Shown: positions 1-9,605, counted from the first letter of the stretch. The stretch: DNA of 64,000 bases from Dinoroseobacter sp049801095 (GCF_049801095.1 NZ_JBNAGH010000005.1:186001-250000); one strand, 5' to 3'. Translations and numbers: made by a program. Notes: generated by a model from the sequence alone, not told the origin.

Positions 1-297
1 CATCGGATTGATCCTGGCAGCTACATTCACTGATCAGGTATCGGAGACAATTCAGGCGTTATTGGGCCGTCATCCCGTCATTATAAGGATTTTGCCCCGT
101 GATTGTTGGCCGATTCCGCCGCAAACCGGCCAGAAGGTGGCAATGCCCCTTTTTTGCCGTGTTTGCTGAGGGGTTTAGCAGGCTCTCGGTCGTGAGACGC
201 GGCCAACCGGTCACGCCCTTTGGATCCCGAAAAAGTGACCGGAGCGCGACGGATTTGCAGCATGTCTTGGGTCGCGGCTGAGTCGACGCGCGGGGGC
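1..297. other. Left-edge stretch without a supported gene
   Basis: I see no convincing gene here. The open frames on either strand are short, have no recognisable family and lack a good ribosome binding site. The stretch lies downstream of the minus-strand flavoenzyme gene. It includes a T-rich run near 150-156, but no clean terminator hairpin. Confidence 0.4.
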
Positions 298-2325
298 TCA
301 GAGCGTGGCGGCCAGCCGCGCGCCCTGATCGATGGCGCGTTTCGCGTCGAGCTCTGCCGCCACATCCGCCCCGCCGATCACATGGACCGGCACGCCGCTC
401 TCGACCAGCGCATCCGCAAGCCCCCGATCGGGCACCTGCCCGGCGCAGAGCACGATCGTGTCCACTGCCAAAGTCTGCGGATCCGTGCGTGCCTCACCCT
501 TGGAGATCTGTAGCCCGTCCTCGGTCACCGCCTCATAATTCACGCCGCCGATCATCTGCACGCCTTTCATCTGCAGGCTGGCGCGGTGGATCCAACCGGT
601 GGTCTTGCCGAGCCGTTTGCCGAGCTTCTCGGATTTGCGCTGGAGCAGAGTGATCTGGCGGGCGCTGGCCTCTGGCTGTGGACCCTCCGCCGCAAGGCCG
701 CCACGGGTCTCGGCGGGGTCAGTGACGCCCCATTCCCGTTTCCACAGATCCGGGTCCTCGGTCGGGCTCTCGCCCTGATGGGCCAGATACTCGGCCACAT
801 CGAACCCGATGCCGCCCGCGCCGACAATCGCGACGCTGTCGCCGACCTCGGCCCCGCCGCGCAGCACATCTATATAAGAGAGCACGTTTTCAGCCTCCTG
901 ACCGGGGATTTCCGGGTCGCGGGGCAGCACGCCCGTGGCCACCACCACCGCGTCATAACCTGCGACGGTCTCGGGCGTGACCTCGGTGCCAAGGCGCAGG
1001 TCGACCCCGCGCTCGGCGACCATTGTCTCGTACCAGTCGACAAGGCCGTGGAACTCCTCCTTGCCGGGGACCATGCGCGCCATGTTCAGTTGCCCGCCGA
1101 TCCGGTCAGCCCGGTCAAAGAGCGTCACAGCATGGCCCCGCTCCGCCGCCACGAGCGCCGTGGACAGGCCCGCAGGCCCGGCGCCGACAATCGCGATCTT
1201 GCGCGGCGTCTCGGCAGGCGCGTAGGTCAGCTCGGTCTCGTGACAGGCGCGCGGGTTCACAAGGCAGGAGCTCAGCTTGCCCGAGAACGTATGGTCGAGG
1301 CAGGCCTGATTGCAGGCAATGCAGGGCGCGATGGTGTCCGCACGCCCGGCTGCGGTTTTGGCCACGAACTCCGCATCCGCGAGGAAGGGCCGCGCCATGG
1401 AAACCATATCCGCGCAACCTTCGGCCAGCACCTCTTCGGCGACCTCGGGGGTGTTGATCCGGTTCGAGGTGATCACGGGGATCGAGACCTCGCCCATCAG
1501 CTTCTGAGTGACCCAGGCGAAGGCTTTGCGCGGGACGGATGTGGCGATGGTCGGGATCCGTGCTTCGTGCCAGCCGATGCCGGTGTTCAGGATCGATGCG
1601 CCCGCGCCCTCGATGGCATGGGCAAGCTGCACGACCTCTTCCCAGGTGGAGCCGTTGGGGATCAGGTCGATCATGCTCAGGCGATAGATCACGATGAAAT
1701 CCTCGCCCACGGTCTCGCGCACCCGGCGCACGACTTCGACCGGCAGGCGCATCCGGTTTTCATAGCTGCCGCCCCAGCGGTCCTCGCGGCGGTTCGTGTG
1801 GGTGACGAGGAACTGGTTGAGGAAATAACCCTCCGAGCCCATGACCTCGACCCCGTCATAGCCCGCTTCGCGGGCCCGGGCGGCGGCGGTGGCGATATCC
1901 GCGATCTGCTTTTCGATGCCCTCTTCGTTCAGTTCCTTGGGCGGAAATGGCGAGATCGGGGATTTCACCGCCGAGGGGCCGACGCAATCGGGCGAATAGG
2001 CGTAGCGCCCGGCATGGAGGATCTGCATCGCGATCTTGCCCTCGGCCGCGTGGACCCGGTCCGTCACGATACGGTGGTTGGCGATATCCTCGGGCGTGAA
2101 GAGCCCCGCCGCCCCGGGAAACACGCCGCCCTCCTTGTTGGGCGCCATGCCGCCCGTCACCATCAGACCGACACCGCCCCGGGCGCGCGCCGCGTAGAAC
2201 TCTGCCACACGGTTCCAGTCCCGCGTCTCCTCAAGCCCCGTATGCATCGAGCCCATGAGCACCCGATTGCGCAGGGTTGTATGGCCCAGCTCCAAAGGAC
2301 GCAGAAGGTTCGGATAGGCTGTCAT
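298..2325 (-). CDS. NADH:flavin oxidoreductase, 2,4-dienoyl-CoA reductase (FadH) type
   Basis: A 675-residue two-part flavoenzyme of the Old Yellow Enzyme/FadH family, which reduces 2,4-dienoyl-CoA or related enone and amine substrates in the cytoplasm. The N-terminal TIM barrel (about 1-340) binds FMN and carries the typical WGGSYENR segment. It is followed by a 4Fe-4S cysteine set, C335, C338, C342 and C354 (CX2CX3CX11C). A second dinucleotide domain starts with the GAGPAG motif near residue 381. The length matches FadH and the trimethylamine/histamine dehydrogenase-like group, and sequence alone does not settle the substrate. The ATG has GGAG 7 bases upstream. It appears to stand alone. 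Confidence 0.85.
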   Translation of the reverse strand: MTAYPNLLRPLELGHTTLRNRVLMGSMHTGLEETRDWNRVAEFYAARARGGVGLMVTGGMAPNKEGGVFPGAAGLFTPEDIANHRIVTDRVHAAEGKIAMQILHAGRYAYSPDCVGPSAVKSPISPFPPKELNEEGIEKQIADIATAAARAREAGYDGVEVMGSEGYFLNQFLVTHTNRREDRWGGSYENRMRLPVEVVRRVRETVGEDFIVIYRLSMIDLIPNGSTWEEVVQLAHAIEGAGASILNTGIGWHEARIPTIATSVPRKAFAWVTQKLMGEVSIPVITSNRINTPEVAEEVLAEGCADMVSMARPFLADAEFVAKTAAGRADTIAPCIACNQACLDHTFSGKLSSCLVNPRACHETELTYAPAETPRKIAIVGAGPAGLSTALVAAERGHAVTLFDRADRIGGQLNMARMVPGKEEFHGLVDWYETMVAERGVDLRLGTEVTPETVAGYDAVVVATGVLPRDPEIPGQEAENVLSYIDVLRGGAEVGDSVAIVGAGGIGFDVAEYLAHQGESPTEDPDLWKREWGVTDPAETRGGLAAEGPQPEASARQITLLQRKSEKLGKRLGKTTGWIHRASLQMKGVQMIGGVNYEAVTEDGLQISKGEARTDPQTLAVDTIVLCAGQVPDRGLADALVESGVPVHVIGGADVAAELDAKRAIDQGARLAATL

Positions 2326-2400
2326 GATGGCGCTCCGGTGGTGTGGCGATTGCCGCGCAGACTGCCGGGGGGCGGCGGGGATGTCATCCGCAACGCTGCG

Positions 2401-2811
2401 TCAGTCCTCGGCAGCCCTTGCGCGGGCCTCGGCCTGAAACGCGCCGCGCAGCTGATCGAGCTCGGCGCGCAGGAGCGCAACCTCGCCCCGCAGATCATCC
2501 GCCAAATCCCCGCCCGCGAGGATTGGCAGACGCGCCAGCACAGCCTCCGTGGCGCTGTCGATGATCAGAAAGACGGACGTGCCATCGCGCAGAACCGTCG
2601 CAGGGAGGGGCCAGCGCACCTCCCAAACACCGGGCTGACCGGGCAGGGCGGTGACCTCCGGATCCGAAAGGCGCGTGCCGTCCAGCAAGACCGCGAGGGC
2701 TGGTTCCGCTCCGGGATTGGTTGCGGTCAGACGGCCCTGCCAGATACCTCCGGCAAAACCGGTTTTTTCCAGTTCGAACGCAGTGGGGGTGTCGGAGGGC
2801 ATGGGCGTCAC
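2401..2811 (-). CDS. Uncharacterised protein, 136 aa
   Basis: I do not recognise a named family. The protein begins with a short polar segment, then a compact region (about 12-95) rich in beta-type hydrophobic alternation with an EVRWPLP patch. It ends in a helical, charged tail (about 100-136, rich in Ala, Glu and Arg) that could form a coiled coil. There is no signal peptide or membrane segment. The start overlaps the stop of the upstream gene (2808-3548) by 4 bp, so the two are almost certainly cotranscribed and may work together. Confidence 0.7.
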   Translation of the reverse strand: MTPMPSDTPTAFELEKTGFAGGIWQGRLTATNPGAEPALAVLLDGTRLSDPEVTALPGQPGVWEVRWPLPATVLRDGTSVFLIIDSATEAVLARLPILAGGDLADDLRGEVALLRAELDQLRGAFQAEARARAAED

Positions 2812-3548
2812 AGCTCCGCTCTGGCATGGCGCGACAGGATGAGGTCGCAGAAGGTGAGGCGTCGCATGGCGGGCTCCTCGACCATCAGGTCGATCCAGAT
2901 CCGCTCCAACGGCATGTCGCGCAAGTGACCATAGGCCAGATCGAAGGCCACCTCGGTGGTGCTGCCTTCGGTGGGCGGAAACTCCGCAAGCATCTGCGCG
3001 GTGTTCGGTCCCTGCTGCAGGTTGAGACGGCCATAGAGCCGGGTCTCTGCGGACATCGTCAGATTGAGGGTGAGCCTCAAGACGTCGCGTAAGCCGATCC
3101 CGGTGACCTGATCTTCCGGCAGGCTCAGGACGAGCGACAGGAAGGAACCGCGAAAGCGCAGCGTGTCGAGGGACAGGGCGAACCGGGCGGGCGCCGCAGG
3201 CAGGGCGAGGGTCTGGCGCAGGGTGATCTCGGCCAGGGGGCAGTCGTGAAAGAGCGCAAGATCCGGGCTGATCTTAGTGCCGTTTTCCGGCCCCACATGG
3301 GCGGCGGGCAGGGCCGCATCGCACCAGGAGAGAGGTCTGTAGGCCCAGAGTGCTCCGGCAGGGACCGCCGCCGGGGCAGCTTGCAGGGTGCGCAACCCGG
3401 CCTCGGCCTGTCTTGCGGCGCGATCCGCATCCGCCCGGGCCGCGCGCGCAGCGTCCCGGCGAGTGCGCAGGGCCGCCGCGTCCGCAGGGGAGCCCTCGGC
3501 GAGGGCCTCTTTCTGTCCGGTGATCAGATCGCTCAAACGGCGCAGCAT
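2808..3548 (-). CDS. Conserved protein, DUF6478-like, 246 aa
   Basis: A soluble protein of unknown function. Residues 1-50 are a charged, alanine- and arginine-rich helix, likely a coiled coil. The remainder is a beta-rich domain with repeated hydrophobic strands (FALSLDTLRFRG, LRLTLNLTM) and a C-terminal segment with LERIWIDLMVEEP. It resembles a family I know from Rhodobacteraceae (DUF6478), but that is from memory. It is translationally coupled to the 136-aa gene downstream. The short gap to the next gene upstream holds nothing recognisable. Confidence 0.7.
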   Translation of the reverse strand: MLRRLSDLITGQKEALAEGSPADAAALRTRRDAARAARADADRAARQAEAGLRTLQAAPAAVPAGALWAYRPLSWCDAALPAAHVGPENGTKISPDLALFHDCPLAEITLRQTLALPAAPARFALSLDTLRFRGSFLSLVLSLPEDQVTGIGLRDVLRLTLNLTMSAETRLYGRLNLQQGPNTAQMLAEFPPTEGSTTEVAFDLAYGHLRDMPLERIWIDLMVEEPAMRRLTFCDLILSRHARAEL

Positions 3549-3656
3549 GCGGCGTGGTCCCTTTCCATCGGCCCATGGTCTGGCGCGCCGTGTGATCCAG
3601 CGCGCAAACCCACCCTATCGCGCCATGCCCGGGCGGCAAGCGGGAACCGCGCGGGG

Positions 3657-4292
3657 CTATTGCGCCTCGGCGCTCGGGGGCAGGTTGCTCCGTCGGATCG
3701 CTTCGGCGAAGTCGCGCACGGCGCTCAGCCCCTCGCGCGCTGAAAGCGGGTCGGCCTCGAACCCCAGAACGGCGAGGGCCACGATCCGCCCGTCCACGTC
3801 GAGAAAGGCGCGCCAATGCTCGGCGGTCATGCCGGGTGCGTAGCTCTCGCTCTCGTCCCGGGCATGGACATAGAGCACATCGCCCCGGGAGAAGCTGTCG
3901 AGGATCGTGACAGTCGCTGCATTCTTGTCCCGGCTCAGCATGGCCCGCCCGGTTTCGGAGCGCAGAAAGCTCGCGAGCAGATCGGATTGGCTGGCCACTT
4001 CAATCGCATCGGTCTCCCGGACGGCGGCGGTCAGAAGGGCATGGATTGGAGGCTGCGGTGCCTCCTCCGAGCGGGTGATCGCCGCGCAATTGCCCAGAAG
4101 GACGAAGGCCTGAGTGCCGCGATCCCGTGTCGCGAACGGATAGACGCAGAACCCTTCGGGCCCGGCAATCGTGACCTCCCCGCGGGAGACAGTCACCGCC
4201 GATTGTCCGATCGCCCCGATGGACAGGCCAATCGCGCCCAGCTCGGCGCAGCCCGCCAGCACGAGGCTGGCGAGCCCGGCCAGGCCCGCCAT
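3657..4292 (-). CDS. Putative lipoprotein, 211 aa
   Basis: The N-terminus has a hydrophobic stretch ending in a lipobox (LVLAGC), so the protein is probably lipid-anchored in the periplasm or outer membrane. The rest is a mixed alpha/beta domain with no motif I recognise. The annotated ATG gives a signal with no positive residue before the hydrophobic core. The in-frame codons just upstream encode an Arg-rich stretch (RFALRRVR) but contain no ATG, GTG or TTG, only a CTG. The real start may therefore be non-standard. It follows ilvD by 25 bp on the same strand. Confidence 0.65.
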   Translation of the reverse strand: MAGLAGLASLVLAGCAELGAIGLSIGAIGQSAVTVSRGEVTIAGPEGFCVYPFATRDRGTQAFVLLGNCAAITRSEEAPQPPIHALLTAAVRETDAIEVASQSDLLASFLRSETGRAMLSRDKNAATVTILDSFSRGDVLYVHARDESESYAPGMTAEHWRAFLDVDGRIVALAVLGFEADPLSAREGLSAVRDFAEAIRRSNLPPSAEAQ

Positions 4293-4317
4293 GCGGACCC
4301 GGCGCAGAGCAAACCGC

Positions 4318-6051
4318 TCAGAGATCGGCGTAAACGTGCTTTTCTTCGCCGCCGCCGGGATGGGTCACCGCCCCGAGACGCGCGCCGCCCACAAGCTGGG
4401 CGTATTTCCACAAGGCACCGGTCGCATAGATCGTCTCGCGCGGGCCGGCCCAATTGGCCTTGCGCTCGGCCAGCTCGTCCTCGGTCAGCGCGACCGAAAG
4501 CTCGCCCTTGATCGCGTCGATGGTGATCATGTCGCCATCCTGGAGCATCGCGATGGGACCGCCATGGGCCGATTCCGGACCCACATGGCCGACGCAGAAG
4601 CCGCGCGTTGCGCCAGAGAAGCGGCCATCGGTGATCAGCGCCACCTTCTTGCCCATGCCCTGACCCGAGAGCGCGGCGGTGGTCGCCAGCATCTCGCGCA
4701 TGCCCGGACCACCTGCGGGGCCCTCGTTGCGGATGACGAAAACATCGCCCTCTTCATAGGCGCGGTTCTGCACTGCCTCGAATGCGTCTTCCTCGCATTC
4801 GAACACGCGGGCCGGGCCGGTGAAGCTCAGCTGGTCCTCGGTCATGCCCGCGATTTTCACGATGGCACCTTCGGGGGCGAGGTTGCCCTCCAGCCCGACA
4901 ACACCGCCCGTGGTCGAGAGCGGCTTGTCCACCGGGTAGATCACCCGGCCATCGGCGTCGCGCGCGACCTTGTCGAGCTCTTCGCCCATGGAATAGCCCG
5001 TGGCGGTCATGCAGTCTTCGTGGATCAGACCGGCGCGGCGCAGCTCGCGCATCACAACCGGCACACCGCCCGCCTCATACATGTCCTTGGCCACATATTT
5101 GCCGCCCGGCTTCAGGTCGACGAAATAGGGCGTGTCACGGAAGATGTCGCAGACATCCTGCAGCGTGAAGGAGATCCCGGCCTCATGGGCAATTGCGGGC
5201 AGGTGCAGACCGGCATTGGTCGACCCGCCGGTGCAGGCCACGATGCGCGCGGCATTCTCCAGCGACTTGCGGGTCACGATGTCCCGCGCGCGGATGTTCT
5301 TCTCGATCAGGTCCATCACCGCGCGGCCCGAGGCCTCGCCATACTGGTCCCGGCTCTCATAGGGTGCGGGCGCCCCGGCAGAGTTCGGCAGCGCGAGGCC
5401 GATCGCCTCGGAGACACAGGCCATGGTGTTGGCGGTGAACTGACCGCCACACGCCCCGGCGGAGGGGCAGGCCACGCGCTCCAGCACTTCGAGCTCGGCA
5501 TCGGAGTAGTTCCCGGCCTGGTGCTTGCCCACGGCCTCGAACACATCCTGAACCGTGACATCCTCGCCGTTCAACCGGCCCGGCAGGATCGAGCCGCCAT
5601 AGATGAAGACCGAAGGGACGTTGAGACGCACCATGGCCATCATCATCCCCGGCAGGGACTTGTCGCAGCCCGCCAGACCCACAACCGCGTCATAACAATG
5701 GCCGCGCATGGTCAGCTCGACCGTGTCGGCAATCGCCTCGCGCGACGCCAGCGACGAACGCATGCCCTCATGGCCCATGGCGATCCCGTCGGTCACGGTG
5801 ATCGTGGTGAACTCGCGCGGCGTGCCATAGGCCTGCTTGACGCCCATCTTCACGGCTTGGGCCTGACGGCTCAGCGCGATGTTGCAGGGCGCGGCTTCGT
5901 TCCAGCAGGTGGCGACCCCGACCAGCGGCTGGTGGATCTCTTCCTCGGTCATGCCCATCGCATAGTAATAGGACCGGTGCGGCGCGCGGGCCGGGCCTTC
6001 GGTGACATGACGGCTGGGCAATTTGGACTTGTCGAACGGACGCTTGAGCAT
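4318..6051 (-). CDS. ilvD: Dihydroxy-acid dehydratase
   Basis: A 577-residue IlvD/Edd-family Fe-S dehydratase. IlvD catalyses the last common step of valine, leucine and isoleucine synthesis, turning 2,3-dihydroxy-acids into 2-keto acids. The cluster cysteines are visible: C56 in APCN, C129 in the GCDKS motif and C201 in the CGGQFTANTM motif. Length and spacing are typical of IlvD rather than the sugar-acid dehydratases. It is monocistronic or leads the downstream lipoprotein gene. An AGGAGAG-type ribosome binding site precedes the ATG. Confidence 0.96.
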   Translation of the reverse strand: MLKRPFDKSKLPSRHVTEGPARAPHRSYYYAMGMTEEEIHQPLVGVATCWNEAAPCNIALSRQAQAVKMGVKQAYGTPREFTTITVTDGIAMGHEGMRSSLASREAIADTVELTMRGHCYDAVVGLAGCDKSLPGMMMAMVRLNVPSVFIYGGSILPGRLNGEDVTVQDVFEAVGKHQAGNYSDAELEVLERVACPSAGACGGQFTANTMACVSEAIGLALPNSAGAPAPYESRDQYGEASGRAVMDLIEKNIRARDIVTRKSLENAARIVACTGGSTNAGLHLPAIAHEAGISFTLQDVCDIFRDTPYFVDLKPGGKYVAKDMYEAGGVPVVMRELRRAGLIHEDCMTATGYSMGEELDKVARDADGRVIYPVDKPLSTTGGVVGLEGNLAPEGAIVKIAGMTEDQLSFTGPARVFECEEDAFEAVQNRAYEEGDVFVIRNEGPAGGPGMREMLATTAALSGQGMGKKVALITDGRFSGATRGFCVGHVGPESAHGGPIAMLQDGDMITIDAIKGELSVALTEDELAERKANWAGPRETIYATGALWKYAQLVGGARLGAVTHPGGGEEKHVYADL

Positions 6052-6185
6052 GACGTGTCTCTCCTGGCAATTGCTCCGCCTGATACGCGCTCAGGGACGT
6101 CGGCACAAGCATGGCGGAGGCCTAACGCAGCGCTGACGGGATCGCGCGCAGGCTTGCGGGGCTATTTCAGCCTCGGAGTTTTTTG

Positions 6186-7607
6186 ATGACCCGCCTTTCT
6201 CTCGCTTTGACAGCCATTTTGACCCTGACCCTTCCCCCTGCCGCGCAAGCCCAGGACAACACCCCGTCCCTGCTGATCCGGCCGGAGACGAGCCTGACGC
6301 TCCGCCCCAATGTGGAGCTGACCGTGCGGCCCGAGATCCTGCGGGATCTGCGTTTGACCGCGACCCAGATCGAGCAGTTCCTGCGCGCTCATCCTGAGTT
6401 GGATAAGGAGGCCAAGCCTCTGCCCGACGGGCGCATCCAACTGCCGCCTGATCTGGTGGAGGGCGCGCGCTACGGGCTCGAGAAGCGCATGGCCATCGCC
6501 GGGCATGGGCAGGTTTTCGATATCGAGGGCCGTCCGATCAAGATCGACCGGGATGAGGCTGCCAAGCTTCTGTCCGATATCCAGGAAGTTGCCCTGCTGG
6601 AGCGGCGCGCCAGCAAACTGCCTGAGATGGAGGGCATGGATCAGCTCATCGAGATCACCAAAATCCTTGAGGAAGTGCGGAGCCTCCGCGATCTGGACGA
6701 GACGAACCGGCTTTACGCGCAATACCTCACCATCCGGGCCGAGGCGCAGATGCTGGAGGATTCGCGTCGCGCCGCCCTGCTATGGCGGGCCGAGCACCTG
6801 TCGCGGCTGCTCTTCCCCCGTCCGGAGATCGAAGCCGTGCTGCGCCCGGATCTCATCCGCGTCAAGCTGCGCCTGTCGGACTGGATCATCTCCCTGCTCA
6901 CGCAGACCGACTATATGCGCAGCTGCGGGGCCGAGGATGTGCCCGTGCCGCCGGATTTCTCGACCAACTCGTCGAAATGGACCTTCCAGGGCAATCTTGC
7001 GAGCACGCTGATCGTTCAGGGCAAGACCGCGGCGGTCTATACCTATGCCTCGCCCTCGGTGCGCGGCAGCTGTATCGCCCTGCCGCGTGGGCCCGGTGGT
7101 ACCACCGATGTGGCGGGTGTGATCTGCCAGAGTGCGGAGACCGGCAAGGCCTGTTTCTGGGACAATCTCGAAAAGGGCACGGGCGACATCATTCCCTTTG
7201 GCAACAACGCGGTCATCAAAATCCGCGACATGCAGGACGCGACCGAGCTGTCGCTGAACTGCACGGGCTGCCATCAGGGCAACAACGTGTTCAACATCTC
7301 GCCGGATGATCCCACATGGTGCCGCCTGCTGCGCGGTGGCCAAAGCGGGGCGAATTGCAACGCGCTGTCGGGGCCCAATGCGGCGAATTTCACGACCGAG
7401 GTGGATCCCGGCGTGCTGCCCCTGAGCGTTCCGGGGACTATGCCGCCGGTGCTGCATTCGCGCTATACGCCGCTCTCGGGCTCGCCCGCGCGTCCGGGAT
7501 GGGTGAACAACACCGCCCCGGGCTGCGGGGGTGCCTGTCATCTGGGGCCGAACGGCGCCTTCACGCCGCCGCCCATGCCGCCGACCTGCGGCGCCAACTG
7601 CAACTGA
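6186..7607 (+). CDS. Exported protein with c-type heme-like motifs, 473 aa
   Basis: I do not recognise the family. I chose the ATG because GGAG lies 7 bases before it; a TTG codon one position earlier is less likely. Residues 1-23 are a clear Sec signal peptide ending AQAQ. The middle (about 30-235) is charged and helical and lacks cysteines. The C-terminal half is cysteine-rich. It contains one canonical CxxCH heme motif (C359-C362-H363) and a CGGACH motif (C447-C451-H452), which matches the rarer CX3CH form. The last 20 residues are Pro- and Cys-rich. A periplasmic redox or heme protein is an inference; disulfides could equally explain the cysteines. No cytochrome maturation or oxidoreductase genes lie next to it. 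Confidence 0.75.
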   Translation: MTRLSLALTAILTLTLPPAAQAQDNTPSLLIRPETSLTLRPNVELTVRPEILRDLRLTATQIEQFLRAHPELDKEAKPLPDGRIQLPPDLVEGARYGLEKRMAIAGHGQVFDIEGRPIKIDRDEAAKLLSDIQEVALLERRASKLPEMEGMDQLIEITKILEEVRSLRDLDETNRLYAQYLTIRAEAQMLEDSRRAALLWRAEHLSRLLFPRPEIEAVLRPDLIRVKLRLSDWIISLLTQTDYMRSCGAEDVPVPPDFSTNSSKWTFQGNLASTLIVQGKTAAVYTYASPSVRGSCIALPRGPGGTTDVAGVICQSAETGKACFWDNLEKGTGDIIPFGNNAVIKIRDMQDATELSLNCTGCHQGNNVFNISPDDPTWCRLLRGGQSGANCNALSGPNAANFTTEVDPGVLPLSVPGTMPPVLHSRYTPLSGSPARPGWVNNTAPGCGGACHLGPNGAFTPPPMPPTCGANCN

Positions 7608-7670
7608 GGACGGTTGTCCTCAGCGCCTGCGCGGGCCATAGGTCCGCGCGAGCAGCCGGAGCCACGCGAA

Positions 7671-8561
7671 ATGTCCTTTTGGACCCCTGAATTTGACCGA
7701 TTTGCAGCCCCGGCGCGGACCCGCCCGGCGCTGTGGCGTTTCTTTGCGGGCCTTGTCCTGCTGGTCGTGGTCTACATCGCGTGCCTTGCGGGGATCTTTG
7801 GTCTGATCGCGCTGATCGGAGGAGAGTCGGCGCTGATCCATTGGATGCAGCGGGTGGAGCAGGCCGCCGGACCCACAGCGACCCTGATCCTGCTGGCGAC
7901 GTTCGGTGGTGTGATCCTCGGACTATGGGCGGCGCTGCGACTGATCCATGGGCGCGGGCTGAGCACAACGCTTGGTCCTGCGGGGCTGGGGCGGCGCGGG
8001 TTTCAGCGGGCCGCGTTGATCACCGCTGCGGGGCTTGTCCTGTCCATGGCGCTCTTTCTGCCGCGGATCGAGATCCTGCCGAACCTGCCTTGGGCGATCT
8101 GGGCGTCGTTCCTGCCCCTCGCGCTCTGCCTGATCGCGCTGCAGACCGGGGCCGAAGAGATGCTCTTTCGAGGCTATCTGCAACAGGAGCTTGCCACGCG
8201 TTTTGCCAACCCGCTGGTCTGGATGCTCCTGCCCAGCATCCTCTTTGGGCTGGCCCATTACGATCCGGGCGCTGCGGGGGAGATCGCCTGGATGGTGGCC
8301 CTGGCCGCTGGGCTCTTTGGCCTGCTGGCGGCGGATCTGACCCGGCGTACAGGTCATATCGGCGCGGCCTGGGGGATGCATTTCGCCAATAACTGCTTTG
8401 CAATCCTCGGGATCTCGGTGCAGGGCACGATCCCGGGCCTGTCCCTCTACACCACCGAGCTGGCAATTTCGGATGCTGCCGAGATCGCGCCCCTCCTGTG
8501 GCAGGATATGGCGATGACCGTCCTGCTCTATCTCGCCGTGCGCTGGGCTGTCGCGCGCTGA
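7671..8561 (+). CDS. CPBP family intramembrane metalloprotease
   Basis: A 296-residue polytopic membrane protein of the CPBP (Abi/CAAX-protease-like) family. Conserved family motifs are present: EE at 162-163 followed by R167 (EEMLFRGYLQ), then FGLAHYDPG, and finally HFANN. These supply the glutamates and histidines of the membrane metalloprotease site. About seven to eight hydrophobic segments are visible. The start is set by GGAG nine bases before this ATG; an upstream in-frame start would add a non-hydrophobic, Pro-rich leader. The substrate is unknown. It lies 63 bp after the exported cysteine-rich protein gene and may be cotranscribed with it. Confidence 0.85.
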   Translation: MSFWTPEFDRFAAPARTRPALWRFFAGLVLLVVVYIACLAGIFGLIALIGGESALIHWMQRVEQAAGPTATLILLATFGGVILGLWAALRLIHGRGLSTTLGPAGLGRRGFQRAALITAAGLVLSMALFLPRIEILPNLPWAIWASFLPLALCLIALQTGAEEMLFRGYLQQELATRFANPLVWMLLPSILFGLAHYDPGAAGEIAWMVALAAGLFGLLAADLTRRTGHIGAAWGMHFANNCFAILGISVQGTIPGLSLYTTELAISDAAEIAPLLWQDMAMTVLLYLAVRWAVAR

Positions 8562-8630
8562 TTGCATTTCCCGGCGGCGCCGACTATCTCAGGCGCACAC
8601 GACCCAGCCCCTTTCCGACCAGAGCGACCG

Positions 8631-9605
8631 ATGAACTGGATCTCCAACTACGTCCGCCCGACCATCAACTCCCTGTTTTCGCGGCGCGAAGTGCCCGAGA
8701 ACCTGTGGACCAAATGCCCCGAATGCGGAACGATGCTGTTCCACCGGGAGCTGTCGGACAACCAATTCGTCTGCGTCAGCTGCGACCACCATATGGCGAT
8801 CACGCCCCGCGCGCGCTTTGAGGCGCTGTTTGACGGCGGGATCTTCTCGGAAGTCGAGGTGCCCGCGCCGATCGCCGATCCGCTGCAATTCCGCGATCAG
8901 AAGAAATACCCTGACCGGATGAAAGCCGCGGTGAAAACCACAGGCGAGAAAGAGGCGATGCTGGTCGCCGAAGGTGAGATCGGGCGCACGCCGATCATTG
9001 CCGCCGCTCAGGATTTCAGCTTCATGGGCGGCTCCATGGGGATGTATGTGGGCAACGCGATCGTGGCCGCCGCCGAGCGCGCGGTGGAACTGAAGCGCCC
9101 GTTGATCCTGTTCTCCGCCGCCGGGGGCGCGCGCATGCAGGAGGGCATTCTGAGCCTGATGCAGATGCCGCGCACGACCGTGGCGGTCGAGATGCTCAAG
9201 GAAGCCGGGCTGCCCTATATCGTCGTGCTGACCCACCCGACCACGGGCGGGGTGACGGCCTCCTATGCGATGCTGGGCGATGTGCAGATCGCCGAACCCA
9301 ACGCGCTGATCTGCTTTGCCGGGCCGCGCGTGATTGAGCAGACCATTCGTGAGAAGCTGCCCGAAGGGTTCCAGAGGGCCGAATACCTGCTGGATCACGG
9401 GATGCTCGACCGGGTGACCCACCGCATGAAGTTGCGCGAAGAGCTGATCCGGATCACGCGCATGCTGCTGGGGCTCGACCCGGCGATCGCCGGGGATCTG
9501 CCTGCGCCGGAGCCCGCTCCGGCAGCGGACGCAGCGGCGGAGACTGCGCCGGAATCCTCGCCGCCCCTGGCTCAGCCCGGGGAAGGCCGCCCGTCCGGCT
9601 CGTGA
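8631..9605 (+). CDS. accD: Acetyl-CoA carboxylase carboxyltransferase subunit beta
   Basis: AccD (324 residues) with AccA transfers carboxyl from carboxybiotin to acetyl-CoA, giving malonyl-CoA for fatty acid synthesis. The N-terminal zinc ribbon is complete (C29, C32, C48, C51), followed by the crotonase-fold carboxyltransferase domain with SAAGGARMQEG and TTGGVTASYA. The start at MNWISNYVRP matches the family; the longer frame upstream is not conserved. The C-terminal 30 residues are a Pro/Ala-rich tail. It overlaps folC by 4 bp, the usual accD-folC pair. Confidence 0.96.
   Translation: MNWISNYVRPTINSLFSRREVPENLWTKCPECGTMLFHRELSDNQFVCVSCDHHMAITPRARFEALFDGGIFSEVEVPAPIADPLQFRDQKKYPDRMKAAVKTTGEKEAMLVAEGEIGRTPIIAAAQDFSFMGGSMGMYVGNAIVAAAERAVELKRPLILFSAAGGARMQEGILSLMQMPRTTVAVEMLKEAGLPYIVVLTHPTTGGVTASYAMLGDVQIAEPNALICFAGPRVIEQTIREKLPEGFQRAEYLLDHGMLDRVTHRMKLREELIRITRMLLGLDPAIAGDLPAPEPAPAADAAAETAPESSPPLAQPGEGRPSGS

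Noticed and set aside
99..281. 60-codon plus frame at the left edge
   Set aside because: No domain, poor start context, and not distinct from chance open frames.
586..2928. Long plus-strand frame opposite the FadH-type gene
   Set aside because: It is antisense to a clearly conserved gene; long open antisense frames are common at this GC content.
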